This document shows positions 47,601 to 57,132 of a DNA stretch of 64,000 nucleotides, piece by piece. This stretch comes from Nemania diffusa (Eukaryota > Ascomycota > Sordariomycetes > Xylariales > Xylariaceae). The notes beneath the pieces were generated by a model that was not told the origin of the DNA, made no database searches, and saw nothing but the letters and a program-made list of their open reading frames with translations. The stretch covers positions 3,782,001 to 3,846,000 of the forward strand of contig JBBPUQ010000006.1 of the NCBI GenBank assembly GCA_038501195.1. The letters run 5' to 3'. Positions within the stretch are counted from its first letter, which is position 1, and each line of letters begins with the position of its first letter. The translations under genes were made by a program, and so were the position numbers.

Positions 47601-49277
47601 TAAAAAAAAAACTTATTTTTTATTAAAAAAATTTAATTATATTTAATTATATAAATTTATATATTTAATTAATTTTTAAAATTTATAATTATATAATTAT
47701 AATTTATTTAAATATAAAAAAAATAAAATAATTAATATATAAATAATATTAATAATTTAAATTATTTAAAATATTAATTTATTAAAATATTAAAAAATAA
47801 AATTTTAAAAAAATTATAATTATTATTAATATTAAATTAAATATAAAAATATTTAATTATAAATTTTAAATAAATATTAAAAAATTATAAAAAATATAAT
47901 AATATATTAATTATAATAAATTAAATAAATAAAAAAATATAAATAATATTTTATATAATAAAAATTATATTAAAAAATATTATAAAAATATATTATAAAA
48001 GTTTTTTTTAAATATTTAATATATTTATAATTTAAACTATTAATAAAAAACTTTAATTTATTTTAATTTTTATAAATAAATTAAATAAATTAATAAAAAT
48101 TATTTATATTTTTATATTATTAAATTATTATAAAATAATAAATTAAATAAAAATTATAAATAAATATTTAAATTAAAAATTATAATTTTATATAAATTAT
48201 TTTTAAAATAATTAATTTAATTAAATTTTTATTATAAATTATATTTAAATATTTATATTATATAAATTAATAAAATAATTTTTTTATAATATAAAAATAA
48301 ACTTTTTTATATTTTTTTATTTTAATTAAAATTATTAAATTATTATTAAAAAATTAAAAAAAATAATTATATAAAAATAATATATTTAAAAATAAAAATA
48401 AAAAAAAGTTTAAATTATAATAAATTATATTATAATTATAAAAATAAATATATAAAAAATTTAAAAAAAATAATTTATTAAATAAATAAAAAATAAAAAA
48501 AATTTAATTTAAATATAAATAATTATATATTTATTTTAAAAAAATAACAGTTATAAATTATAAATAAACTTTTTAATAATTTAATAATTTTTTAAAATTT
48601 TAATATATAATAAAAATATATATATATTAAAAGTTTTAAATTTTTAAAAAATAATTAATAAATATTATATAAATAAATTATAAATTAATTTTAATAATTT
48701 TTTATTTAATTAAAAATTAAAAAATTTTATTAAAAAATTAATTAAATTAAAAAAAAAAAAAAAGTTTATTATTAAAAAAATTTAAATTTTATAATTATAT
48801 TATAAAAAACTTTAATATTAAATTATATAATAAAATTAAAATATTAATAATAAATAATATTTAATTAAAAATTTTAAAAATAATATATTATTTTTATATT
48901 AATTTTATTAAAATTATTTAAATATAATAAAATTTTTAATATATTTAAAAAAATAATTAAAAATAAAAATAAAAAATAAATTTATAAAACTATATTTTAA
49001 TAATAATAAAACTATATTTTAATAATAATAAAACTATTAAAAAAATATTAAATAATTATATAAAAAAAAATAAATATAAAATTAAATTAATATAAAATAA
49101 ACTTTAATAAATTATTATTTAATAATTAAATATAAAACAATTTATAAAATAATATAATAAATAAAAAATTTAAAATAAAATTTATAAATAAATATTTAAA
49201 ATATTTTTTTTTTATTAAAAAATATTTAATTTAATTATTATTTATATAAAAGTTTATTTTTTATTTTTTAAAAAAAT

Positions 49278-49524
49278 AATTATAATATAATAACTAATAT
49301 AAATTATATAATTATTTTAATTATATATTATAATTTTTTTACTTTTTTTTTTTTTTATAAAATTTATTTATTATTAAAATTTATTATTTTAAATAGTTTA
49401 TATATTATTTATTTTTATTATTTTATATTAATTTAATTTTTTTTTTTTTTTTAATTTAAATTTTTATATATAATTAAATTATTTAATTAATAATTTTATT
49501 TTTTATAAATATTAATATATAATA
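49278..49524 (+). repeat. Right LTR of the middle element
   Basis: About 247 bp, the second copy of the repeat at 37135-37387 and more AT-converted than it. It is followed directly by an (AT)n run at 49525-49547. Confidence 0.78.
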
Positions 49525-49957
49525 ATATATATATATATATATATATATAATTATTTTAATAATAAAATATATTTTAATTAATATATTTAATATAATTTAA
49601 TATAAAAAAATTAATTTTTTAATAAATTTATTATTATTAAATTATTATAAAACTTATTAATATTATTATATATTAATTTAATTTTATATAATTAATTATT
49701 TAATAAATAAATAATAAATTATATAAAAAAAATTTAAATATATATTTATTATAATTAATATTATTATTTATTAATTTTTAATTTTTATAATATTAATTTT
49801 AAATTTATAATAAAATTATATTTATTTTTTAATAAAATTTTAAACTTTTAAAATAATTAATTATATATTTATTATTATATATATTAAATTATAATATAAA
49901 TATTATTATTAAATTAATAATTAAATAATATATATATATATAAATATATATTAATAA

Positions 49958-50545
49958 AATTTTAATAATTTTAATAATTTTATTAATTTTTATTAATTTT
50001 TATTAATTTTATTAATAAATTTTTAATAAATTTATTAATTTTATTAATTTTTATTAATTTTTATTAATTTTATTAATAAATTTTTAATAATTTTATTAAT
50101 TTTATTAATTTTTATTAATTTTATTAATAAATTTTTAATAATTTTATTAATTTTATTAATTTTTATTAGTTTTATTAATAAATTTTTAATAAATTTACTA
50201 ACTTTATTAATTTTTACTAGTTTTATTAACAAGTTTTTAATAGTTTTATTAGCTTTATTAGTTTTTGTTAATTTTATTAATAAATATTTAGCAGTTTTAT
50301 TAGTTTTACTAGTTTTTGCTAATTTTATTAATAAATGTTTAATAGTTTTATTAGCTTTACTAGTTTTTACTAGTTTTATTAACAAGTTTTTAACAAATTT
50401 ACTAGTTTTACTAGTTTTTATTAGTTTTATTAACAAGTTTTTAGCAGTTTTACTAACTTTATTAGTTTTTGCTAGTTTTATTAACAAATGTTTAATAAAC
50501 TTACTTAGTTTTAGCAGTTTTTGCTAGTTTTATTAATAAGTTTTT
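49958..50545 (-). repeat. Minisatellite array, 51-bp unit, right arm (inverted, AT-converted)
   Basis: The reverse complement shows the same 17-codon periodicity as the left array, for example the LLIKLAKTSKTNKTAK pattern against LLIGLVGTGRADRSAR on the left. About eleven units. Nearly all G/C are lost in the inner units, with partial retention (TTTTTGCTAGTTTTATTAAC) towards the outer end. The open frame of 147 codons at 50044-50487 is an artefact of the in-frame repeat. Confidence 0.88.
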
Positions 50546-50633
50546 ATAACATAATATATTTGCTAATAATTTACACTGTATACTTTTATAAAATATTTAC
50601 TATATATTGCATTAGAGTGTATTTAATAACTCA

Positions 50634-50672
50634 AAATTAGTTTTCGAACAGTTAGCCCTCTGGGACGCCGTA
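50634..50672 (-). repeat. Right terminal inverted repeat
   Basis: The reverse complement starts TACGGCGTCCCAGAGGGC and pairs with 36039-36077 (38 of 39 positions). Confidence 0.9.
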
Positions 50673-50678
50673 CTTGGC
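50673..50678 (+). other. Target-site duplication, right copy (CTTGGC)
   Basis: Same six bases as 36033-36038, directly adjoining the right inverted repeat. Confidence 0.72.
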
Positions 50679-50858
50679 AAGTATCTACTTACTAAATAAT
50701 CATCCGTCAATAAAGTGTTCTATTATTGAAGAGAATCACGCTTTAGAATCATATGCATAAGTCCGGACACGCTGATGTCCACAGTGAATTGTGAATATTC
50801 AAATAGGACTATACTAAATAGAACCAACCTCCGCTACTACGATACCTTCACATCTCCT

Positions 50859-52999
50859 TCAAACCTTTTCTTGAATCTCAACCGACTCATTCTTTTCGCC
50901 ACTCCTGGTTTCGCCATTGAGTCCCACGGCTTTCTCCACGGCGTGGACAGCCTGGTCTGCGAGCGCCTTATCCTCAAACACTGTTACGGGGGGAGACACC
51001 GATTAGTCAAAGTCATACAAGATCGACGATTGAGTAGGACTTACAGAAAGCAAGCTCTTCAAGCGTGCGGCCGAATGTCTCCGGGAAGACGAAGTATACG
51101 AAGGTGATCTCGTAAGACAAGAAAACGACGTATGAGATGAGGTAGCGCCAGCTGGCGTTTTGCAGTCCGATGGGGTTGACGAAGGTCGTGAAGAAGCCAG
51201 CCAGTCGACCCCACAGCTGGAAATAAGCGATGCCGCGAGACCGCTCCGCGTACGGCCAGATCTCGACCATGTAAGCTGGCGAGAATCCCATTGTCAGCAA
51301 GGATTAAACGTTCAGAGGATTAGGCGTGCTTACTATAGGTGAGCGCGTTATAGCCCAAGTTGTAGCATGGACTATAGGCGAAGATGAAGAACAACACGGC
51401 ACCGCCGGCAGCAGTGTTCAAAACACCCGAGTTCTTGCCGTCGATGGCGTACTTCATGCTGATTGTCCAGCTGATGTATACGAGGAGCAAGCTGCAGGTG
51501 CACGCCAGATACATCACACGACGTCGGAACCTCTTGACGAGGAGAGATGCGATCGTTCCATTCACCAAGCTCCACGCCGCAATCTTAGACATTATTTCAT
51601 TAGCTAAGTTTCGCGACGGCATGTGTTACATCTCGTAGCTAGGATTAGAAGATCCGGATGCTTACTGCTACGTTGATCTTCTGCTTGAATATGGATGACG
51701 TCTGTCCAATGGCCTCTAGAATATCGCCCAGGTAGTACGAGATAACTGAAATGAAGTATGAAAGTTAGTCTCTATATTCAAACATAGATATTTGAGGAAG
51801 AGGCGATCCCTCTCGGCGAAACAAGAGAGTCAGATGCAAGCAGCTGAGATCGCCCTCAGTATCAGGGTCGAGGTAGACATACGTGTGTTTCCAGACCACT
51901 GAGTAAACAGCCCCAACATGGTGCTGATAAGCAAGCGGCGCCGGTTACCGCTCGTGCGAACAAGATCCATCATCGACTTCTTGGAATTATCCAGTTCGAT
52001 CGCGATAGTTGTCTGCAGCTGGGCAAATTCCGCCTTGACGAACTCGGACTCGCGGTTTCCTTCGGCATGATACTTAGCCAGGATTTCGTATGCCTCGTCA
52101 TGCCGCTCTTTGGTGATGAGCCACCTTGGAGACTCAGGGACTAAGAAGATAAAGGCGATTTGAAAGAGCGAAGGGACCATCTGTAACCACGACGGAATGC
52201 GCCAGGCGTAGTTGCTCATGATGCTGTTGGTGCCAAAAGTGATGCCTGCAGCCAACAACTGTCCCACGAAATACGAGACGTTGAACAGCGAGGTCATAAC
52301 GGGGCGTTCTTTGGGATATGATAGCTCACCGATGAGCGACGAAGCCGAGACAATACATGTGGGTATACCGAACCCCAAGATTAGACGTGCGACGATATAT
52401 TGAGCCACTATGTCACCCTTGTGTAAGTTATTGCATCTCAAAATCCTATCAACGCAACGTGACATGCTAATATCACGGAGCTGTCCGCTAGGCGGGCTAT
52501 CTCACTTACCATCTACAGAAAGACCTTGAATAAGGGCACCGATTACCATAATGACCGAACCGCCGAAGATAGACCAACGCCGACCGTATCTATCATTCAC
52601 CATGCCGATAAAAGGCAGAGAGAGAATAGCGCCCAGAGAGTATGAAGCCGCAATGATACCCTTAATGGGACCTTGGGGATTGTCGAAGTCTGATTTCCAT
52701 CAGCAATAATATTCGGGACTATCGACTGAGGATACCTCTAGAAGCTCCCGATCCAACTACGAGATTTAAGAGATAAACTCACAAGAGATCCATGACGGTA
52801 CAATTTGGAGAGCATTGATGAGTTGCGAGTCAAAGCCGGAGGTCAATTCAATCCCCATACACGTCGGGAAGAGAAGTAGGTAAAGCATGCGCAGGTTTGG
52901 CTTGCGGTACCAAGGCACCTTGTCCTCGTCGACGAGGCGGGTCAGAATGGGATCTGACGCGCCCGTCTGGGCCTTCTCTGCCGATTTGAAAGTGACCAT
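50859..52999 (-). CDS. MFS sugar transporter (hexose/lactose permease-like)
   Basis: Seven exons: 52783-52999, 52510-52689, 51883-52407, 51666-51745, 51334-51583, 51045-51275 and 50859-50980, giving 534 aa. All introns (93, 102, 137, 82, 58, 64 bp) are GT..AG and all joins keep frame. The start is the ATG at 52999. Sugar-porter motifs are in order: GFDSQLINALQ in helix 1, DRYGRRW between helices 2 and 3, ARLILGFGIP, PESPRWLI before the central loop, the QWSGN helix-7 region, YTYMVEIWPYAERSRG, and PETFGRTLEEL (usually PETKGRTLEE). About 12 helices are expected in the plasma membrane. It imports sugar by proton symport, judging from the family; the substrate is not decided. The acceptors of exons 3 and 5 were chosen by frame and family fit. 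Its stop codon is 187 bp from the mobile block. Confidence 0.9.
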
Positions 53000-54826
53000 T
53001 TTCACTTCTCTCGCGGTAGAGGACGAGACGCCTTTTTCTGTCTAAGTTCCTGCTTCTATGAATAGGTATTGCTGGTTACCCAGAATAAGGGCCTAAGACA
53101 ATGACAGGCCAGCTACTCAGACAGAACAAAGGATATTCTATTCGCATTATTGACACTACCTTATCTTATATATCTACCTCTCGACACAGCGTCACAACGG
53201 GATTCCTGACATGGCTAGACCAACCCCGGCCACCGAATACCCCATCTTAAGGGAGTTAAGTAAAACATGGGGTCGAGAAGTTGGGGTGGCCTCGAACTGC
53301 CTGCACGAAATAGCTCTCCCCAAGAGTCCAGAGATGCCAAGCAAGTAAGCCGTATATTAGTGCGAGGTGGGGGAATGGCGGCTAGCAGGCCGTGGCATCA
53401 CACTAGGTAATTGGTTGCTTCCCATTCCCCAGGAAAACGCAATTCCGGGGTTATGGTCCAGCGATTGGTGATTCAGCCCATCATGAAGGAGAAACGGGAA
53501 TCGGACAGGTCCTTTTTCTGTACGACATGTGTAGTCACATTTGCCTCCTGGCCCTTGTATATCGGTGAGGCTTCCCGCACTCAACCACCCTCACTGGTCT
53601 ACTTTCACGAACGAACATGACAGCTACGCAGACTAGGCACACGCCAAGGCGGAGCAGTAGCATTCGTCGCCGACAGAAGCTCCACCGCCGAGCGAGTAGG
53701 ACGAGAAACATGATCACCATCCTCAGCGTTCGTGCCGTCTGCCAAGCGCAGGATTTCTGCGTGTGCCACGTTCTCGGACTCGTAACCGAGGAAAAGCGGT
53801 GGGAAGAAGACTCCTTTCTTCAGCTCTCGAATCGTTCATACGATTTCGTACAAAAGTGACAAGCGGGAGTGATTGGGTACAGGACGGTGATGATGGTGCA
53901 GTTAATTAGTCCCTGGTTGGTCCCAACGCTCCTGTCCTACCGGCAGTGATGCCGGCATCTGCCCAATCTATCCGAATGAGGAATGTACTAGACAGCTAGA
54001 CAGCAGCAAGGATGTAAGCGACACTGTGGCTTGCCTGGATGACGGTCTTTCACCAGCGCCAGCTCGGTAGTCGTGGTATCTTGAGGGCAACATTGTCGGC
54101 AAAGCAACTCAACGTTATTTCAACGGGCTGTTGTCGCGTCTGTGTCTGTGGAGATCCCATCGTCGTATTCGCAATTAATATTCCACGTGCGTCACGAGAG
54201 CCTCTACTTTCCGTTCCAGCGCCCCGGTCATCGGTGTTTAGCCTAAAGAGAGATCCCAAGGCCCTGGGACCTACGAATATGGCCTATTTAGAGGGGTTGG
54301 CTAGACTAACGGGTAGCAATTTACCCTATTGGTCCGTCGATCGGTTTTAGGGATTTTCGACTGCATTGGCATTGCTGCTATCGAGTTTGGATGGGGGATA
54401 TGGCGTGAAACAACGTAGTTGACGGGACTTGACCGTGTACATATTTCTGGGGTCGCTAAACTTGATCTAGAGGAACAGGATTTTACCTAAACAGATATAC
54501 CGGGACACGAATCAATATTAACTAAAGATTATGAAGAGAGTTATCTTCGATTCTAGTCTCGCAAACGTACATGGTTGGTCGTTAGGAATAACTAGGAATA
54601 ACTAGGGATATAAAGTATCCAGTTCCGCTGACAAGACAAACTAAAAGTGAAGCTTAATCATCAAAGGTCAAGATGAGATTTTTGTATAAGGACATGATAA
54701 GTATATCGTACATATCGGGCTACTCTAGTCTAGCTCCCTACAATATAAGCCAAGATTAAACAGTCGCAGCGCCCAGAATAGCCCAGACACCGAATCCAAT
54801 AGCTTCAATATCGTCTCATGACAACC
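53000..54826. other. Intergenic, no gene recognised
   Basis: Holds the promoter of the sugar transporter and the 3' flank of the CoA transferase gene. Frames of 60-100 codons (e.g. 54039-54350) show no coding features. Confidence 0.5.
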
Positions 54827-56365
54827 CTACGCACCAACCCAAACAGCCTCATCCGACCCCAAAGGCCTCGGCATGATCTCCCACCCCGGCTCGAAACCCT
54901 CAACCCTCGCACTATGTCTCAAGAACGTCATCTCGCCAAACGGCGTCTCCCTCGTGTCAAAAAACACCCTCTCCTCCTCGCTCAACCCCCCCTCTCCCCC
55001 AAGAACAGACAAGTCCTCGCCCTCAAACCCTTCCAGGCCATCATACTGCCCCAGACTCCGCAAGTACTTCGCGACGCCCGCAAGCGACACGTCAACCACA
55101 TACGCGCCCACCCTCCTGCCCTCCCGCCGGTCCTGCTCGCGGTGATACACAGCGGCCGCGATGCCAGCAGCAAGCAGGTATCCAGCACCATGATCCAACG
55201 CCTGGCACGGCAGCGCCCTCGCCACCTCCCCCTTCCCGCAACTCTCTGCCTCCGCAACGTTAATCCCCGCGCACGCCTGCACAAGCGAGTCGAAGCCCCG
55301 TCTGCCCTTCCATTCCCCATGTGGCCCAAATGCCGATAAGTTCGCGACCACGATCCCCGGGTTTATGCGCGCGAGCTCCGCCACGTCCAGCCCGCGCGCG
55401 GCGAGGCTACCGGGCCGGTACCCCTGGATGACAACATCCGCCGTGCGCGCGAGGTCGAGCAGCACGGCCAAATCACCGGGTACGTCGAGGTCGAGGCGCG
55501 CGCTGCGCTTCCCGCGCGCGAACTCCCGGTCCAGGCCCGGCAAGTCAGGTAAGCAGGGCGAGGTCACCCAGAGCACGGAGGCGCCGTGCGCCGCGAGGGT
55601 CTTGCCTGCCACCGGGGCGGCGATGACGCGGCTGAGCTCGAGGACGCGGAGGGCGGAGAGACATCTTCTCTTGCCCTGCCCCGAGGGACCGCGGGGAGGG
55701 TGAGGGGGAAGGGGGGATGGGCCCGGGATGCCACCGACCCGCCGCAGGCTCACGGGGATATCAGGCAGCGCTTGCGCAGCGGGCAGGGCGTCCCACTCCG
55801 CGAACGAGCGCAGGGCGTAGATGGCCAGCCCCTTCTGCTCCACAGCCACAGTCTCCAGCTCGACAGCCTTCCACTCGCGCGTGCGCTCGCTCACGGCGCG
55901 GCGGTCGGCGCAGGACTCGGGGAGGCCGAGGAGCGCGAGGGCGCCGCGGCGGTGGTGCGGGAAGGCGTCGTGGATGCGCACGTGGCCGTCGGCCGTGGGA
56001 TGCAGGCCGCCCACGGGCCCCCATGTCTCGGCCGGCGGCGCGCCGGCGAGCGTGTAGAGGTGCTCGCAGTGGAACTCGAGCACGGCGTGGCGGAGGGGGA
56101 CCGTGGTTTGCGGGACGCCTGCTGGGCTTGGGGTAGAATGGTTAAGTACGGAGTGCGCTAGAGCGGCACCCAGGGCTGAGAGCGCGATGGTGCTCTGTGC
56201 GAGGTGGCCGATTTTGAAGGACGACGATACTGCTGGTCGTATCTGCCCTGATGCGCCGCTTGCTCCGGGGAGAGATAGGGAAGAGAGCGCGGCTGGGGGC
56301 AGGTCAAGGTGTGTCCATATCTCCTTGACGATGTCGAAAGGCGTGAACGCCCTCCGGTCAACCAT
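54827..56365 (-). CDS. CaiB/BaiF family III CoA transferase
   Basis: Single exon, 512 aa, strongly GC-rich. Class III CoA transferases move CoA between carboxylic acids without a ping-pong mechanism, and the family also contains alpha-methylacyl-CoA racemases. Signatures: LRVLELSRVIAAPVAGKTLAAHGASV (split here: LRVLELSRVIAAP, then AGKTLAAHGASV) at about 235-260; LDLDVPGDLAVLLDLARTADVVIQGYRPGSL (segments LLDLARTADVVIQGYRPG); INPGIVVANLSAFGPHG; and RRGFDSLVQACAGI, the GYDxxxQAxxG block. An N-terminal ~220-residue extension containing a second, weaker copy of the fold (AVLEFHCEHLYTLAG) is common in fungal members. The C-terminus is somewhat short. Substrate unknown. Opposite-strand frames here are GC-bias shadows. 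Confidence 0.88.
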   Translation of the reverse strand: MVDRRAFTPFDIVKEIWTHLDLPPAALSSLSLPGASGASGQIRPAVSSSFKIGHLAQSTIALSALGAALAHSVLNHSTPSPAGVPQTTVPLRHAVLEFHCEHLYTLAGAPPAETWGPVGGLHPTADGHVRIHDAFPHHRRGALALLGLPESCADRRAVSERTREWKAVELETVAVEQKGLAIYALRSFAEWDALPAAQALPDIPVSLRRVGGIPGPSPLPPHPPRGPSGQGKRRCLSALRVLELSRVIAAPVAGKTLAAHGASVLWVTSPCLPDLPGLDREFARGKRSARLDLDVPGDLAVLLDLARTADVVIQGYRPGSLAARGLDVAELARINPGIVVANLSAFGPHGEWKGRRGFDSLVQACAGINVAEAESCGKGEVARALPCQALDHGAGYLLAAGIAAAVYHREQDRREGRRVGAYVVDVSLAGVAKYLRSLGQYDGLEGFEGEDLSVLGGEGGLSEEERVFFDTRETPFGEMTFLRHSARVEGFEPGWEIMPRPLGSDEAVWVGA

Positions 56366-57132
56366 AATGCTGTTTAGAAATGATGTATCTGAGAGAGTCG
56401 AGTTGAAATACTATGCTATACGAGCGTATTTCTATGTGAACTCACGCATAGGTGGTATCTACTACTGAAGCTATCGATCGCGTTACTCACACATTAGGTA
56501 TATATCTCATATATCAATCACTGTTCATCCACGACCTAAATGTTTGAAGGGAAACTATTAACAACCAATCAAGAAAATGGAGGTGAGTATCCGTCCTAGA
56601 TGTATGAATCTTGAGAAGTTGTACAATGTATCTCACCTAAGTTGGAATTCGTCACTCAAATTCGCCGTAGCGAACCGCGTTCTCCCGCTCCGGTTCGGAC
56701 TCCGATCCGAGGCAAAAACAGCATCCTACCCACCCCGCGAGCATCTATTTTATAACACCTAATCTGCCCTTCATCCTATGAGCTTTAGCCTGGTCGCGCA
56801 CGTTTAAACTTATCTTTCTGTGGTTAAGAGCCCAATGTTCCTTGAGCAGACCGGGGCACCTGTTGCTGACTAGAGCACATGCGCGTGTCCCAAGGTCATG
56901 ATGGATAGGCACTAAACAGTTTCTCATTGTGCCCTACTATTAACGCATACCTTAAACCAATGAACAAGTACAATTTCCTTGCCCGCCTCACGTATGAGTG
57001 AGCACAAGCCAAATATGCTGTCTAATGATAATAGCGCACAATACACATCAACTCCTCTCGCTATGCAATTTTAATATTGATACATGCCGGCAAGTATTGC
57101 TAAATGGCTTCGCTTCTCCCGAAACCAATACC
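56366..57132. other. Intergenic, no gene recognised
   Basis: Between the start of the CoA transferase gene and the 3' end of the golgin gene; no coding region supported. Confidence 0.5.

Larger units (their letters stand above)
37135..49524. mobile_element. Middle LTR retrotransposon (about 6.5 kb before the nested insertion)
   Basis: Defined by a direct repeat of about 250 bp at 37135-37387 and 49278-49524, each followed or preceded by ATATA (37130-37134 and 49525-49529), a possible but low-complexity 5-bp duplication. Subtracting the inner 5.9-kb element leaves about 6.5 kb, the usual size of a fungal Ty3/gypsy or Ty1/copia element. An A-rich run directly before the right repeat could be a mutated polypurine tract, suggesting + orientation. 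Coding content is unreadable, so the superfamily is unknown. Confidence 0.68.
36451..50560. other. RIP-mutated AT-rich block
   Basis: About 14 kb in which G and C are nearly absent, apart from the 5' LTR of the inner element (38698 to about 38900). Where two copies of a repeat can be compared (310-bp LTR pair, ~250-bp LTR pair, minisatellite units), differences are overwhelmingly C/T and G/A transitions, the signature of repeat-induced point mutation. All reading frames are destroyed. It probably behaves as heterochromatin, by analogy with known RIP islands. Confidence 0.92.
36039..50672. mobile_element. Outermost TIR element, 14.6 kb, filled by nested LTR retrotransposons
   Basis: Bounded by 39-bp terminal inverted repeats with one mismatch and a 6-bp direct duplication. 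Each end continues into a decayed arm with an array of 51-bp minisatellite units in opposite orientation. Removing the inner LTR element (37135-49524 plus its duplication) leaves about 2.2 kb, so the original insertion was a small TIR element with repeat-rich arms. No transposase relic could be read because of the AT conversion. Classification is open: a 6-bp duplication is unusual for the commonest fungal DNA transposons (TA for Tc1/mariner, 8 bp for hAT). Confidence 0.72.

Noticed and set aside
50044..50487. 147-codon Lys/Ile/Asn-rich frame on the minus strand
   Set aside because: It is the AT-converted inverted copy of the same minisatellite. The Lys/Ile/Asn composition is only the result of A/T codons.
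36400..50600. Centromere or mitochondrial DNA insertion
   Set aside because: AT richness alone suggested these, but LTR pairs, target duplications and transition-only differences explain the block as RIP-mutated transposons. No mitochondrial gene could be read, and it is short for a regional centromere core. A centromeric role is not strictly excluded.
36039..50672. Starship or Maverick/Polinton-type giant element
   Set aside because: The 14.6-kb length and 6-bp duplication fit a Maverick loosely. However, about 12.4 kb of the inside is LTR retrotransposon, and no polymerase, integrase or tyrosine-recombinase (DUF3435) captain gene is visible.
54039..54350. 103-codon frame upstream of the transporter region
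   Set aside because: No coding composition, motif or splice partner; expected by chance in a 1.8-kb gap.
55360..56160. Long open frames on the plus strand opposite the CoA transferase
   Set aside because: They are shadows of a very GC-rich coding strand (Arg/Gly/Ala-rich translations), and the minus-strand frame has clear family motifs.
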